A stretch of 64,000 nucleotides of DNA from Streblospio benedicti (taxonomy: Eukaryota; Annelida; Polychaeta; Spionida; Spionidae), in NCBI GenBank assembly GCA_019095985.1, contig CM032661.1, positions 19,677,219-19,741,218 on the forward strand, given 5' to 3'. The position numbers were made by a program, and so were the translations under genes. Below are positions 63,601 to 64,000 of the stretch, piece after piece (the first letter of the stretch is position 1; each line of letters opens with the position of its first letter). The notes under the pieces are model-generated. The model had not been told where the DNA came from. It did no database searches and saw nothing but the letters and a program-made list of their open reading frames with translations.

Positions 63601-64000
63601 GGTTCTTAACAGTGCTTTCGAACAATATTTGAAAGTACCTTGAGAGATCTCGACCTATTCTCTAGGTTTTCATCAGTCTGCCGCCTATTCGTCACGTGAT
63701 CATGGTGTGACGTCATGGGCGGTAGTCGGGAGGATTCAAATAACGACTACCGCCCATGACGTCACACCACGATCACGTGACGAATAGGCGGCAGACTGAT
63801 GAAAACCTAGAGAATAGGTTGAAAGCTCTCAAGATACTTTCAAATATTGCTCGAAAGCACTGTTAAGAACCTTTGATAAAATAGTACAATTGAGTTATAC
63901 CTAGTGCTCCTGGTACCAGTAGAACAGTGTGCTTGCCACTACCAGTTTTACTGTAAAAAATTTCTGCTCCGTTCACCTCCACAGAATGCTCAGTTATTGC
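60620..64000 (-). CDS. BPHL: Valacyclovir hydrolase-like serine hydrolase (BPHL), 5' end outside window
   Basis: Exons on the minus strand: 64000(continuing)-63901, 63003-62837, 62669-62532, 61460-61313, 61004-60881 and 60752-60620 (stop TAG). Phases agree. Alpha/beta-hydrolase landmarks: LLVPGALG (oxyanion strand), FDPRGYGRS, nucleophile elbow GWSDGG with the catalytic Ser, LVLHGNKDPVVP with the acid Asp, and EGKHNLHL with the catalytic His. The Asp directly after the Ser is the residue that gives human BPHL its preference for amino-acid esters. BPHL hydrolyses alpha-amino-acid esters and is usually mitochondrial. The targeting N-terminus is beyond the right edge. Two introns hold a tandem duplication and a fold-back element. 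Confidence 0.95.
61524..62038. repeat. Tandem duplication in BPHL intron (about 338 bp offset)
   Basis: AACATATATGCCATAATCCAAG and the following 30 bases occur at 61524 and 61862. AAAGATCATTTTGTATGTTTG and GGTATCTAACAGGATTTT occur again in the same order after each. The second copy is shorter by internal losses. Confidence 0.8.
63542..63895. mobile_element. Fold-back element with 136-bp inverted arms, in BPHL intron 1
   Basis: 63593-63728 and 63744-63879 are near-perfect inverted repeats with a 15-base spacer. The 15-bp direct repeat ATAGTACAATTGAGT flanks it at 63542-63556 and 63881-63895. Each arm includes an E-box (TCACGTGA) and a CRE-type site (TGACGTCA) about 12 bases apart, so four such sites lie within 130 bases. 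The high arm identity suggests recent insertion or arm conversion. A MITE is most likely. Confidence 0.8.

Overview
The window is animal nuclear DNA. It has spliced genes with canonical GT/AG introns, animal gene families (kelch-like, UBE2Q, BPHL, AARS) and many LINE and DNA-transposon remnants, and it is AT-rich. High heterozygosity and the repeat style suggest a marine invertebrate; I cannot place it more precisely. There are two 100-N gaps (5731-5830 and 49572-49671).

Layout. 1-1613: 5' half of a LINE on the minus strand. 3570-5730: LINE fragments. 6749-9655: kelch-like (KLHL) gene on the plus strand, whose first BTB exon is not in the sequence. 10390-16200: repeats, including a hAT-like element with a 5-bp target duplication. 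16920-27342: UBE2Q-type ubiquitin-conjugating enzyme on the minus strand, whose first intron holds nested DNA-transposon-like repeats. 30448-30551: orphan THAP-like exon. 31659-44465: alanyl-tRNA synthetase on the minus strand in 20 coding exons, with a promoter near 46000. 46200-49390: two LINEs plus a dispersed repeat. 49672-58360: a second version of 42163-49250, most simply the other haplotype left in the scaffold. It carries a 3.6-kb array of ~366-bp tRNA-like repeats that the first version lacks. 60620-64000: BPHL (valacyclovir hydrolase-like) on the minus strand, running off the window.

Main discovery: the last coding exon of the alanyl-tRNA synthetase does not stop after the C-Ala domain. 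It reads on, in frame and without an intron, through a short linker into a complete eEF1B beta (the eEF1A guanine-nucleotide exchange factor). The 20 exons sum to 3639 nt, exactly 1213 codons (1212 aa plus stop), close to the sum of the two separate proteins. A single polypeptide would then charge tRNA-Ala and recharge eEF1A with GTP, which physically couples aminoacylation to the elongation-factor cycle. I know of no description of this fusion.

The other genes have no evident functional link to one another. Coordinates of exons come from splice sites read by eye, checked by phase and codon counts.
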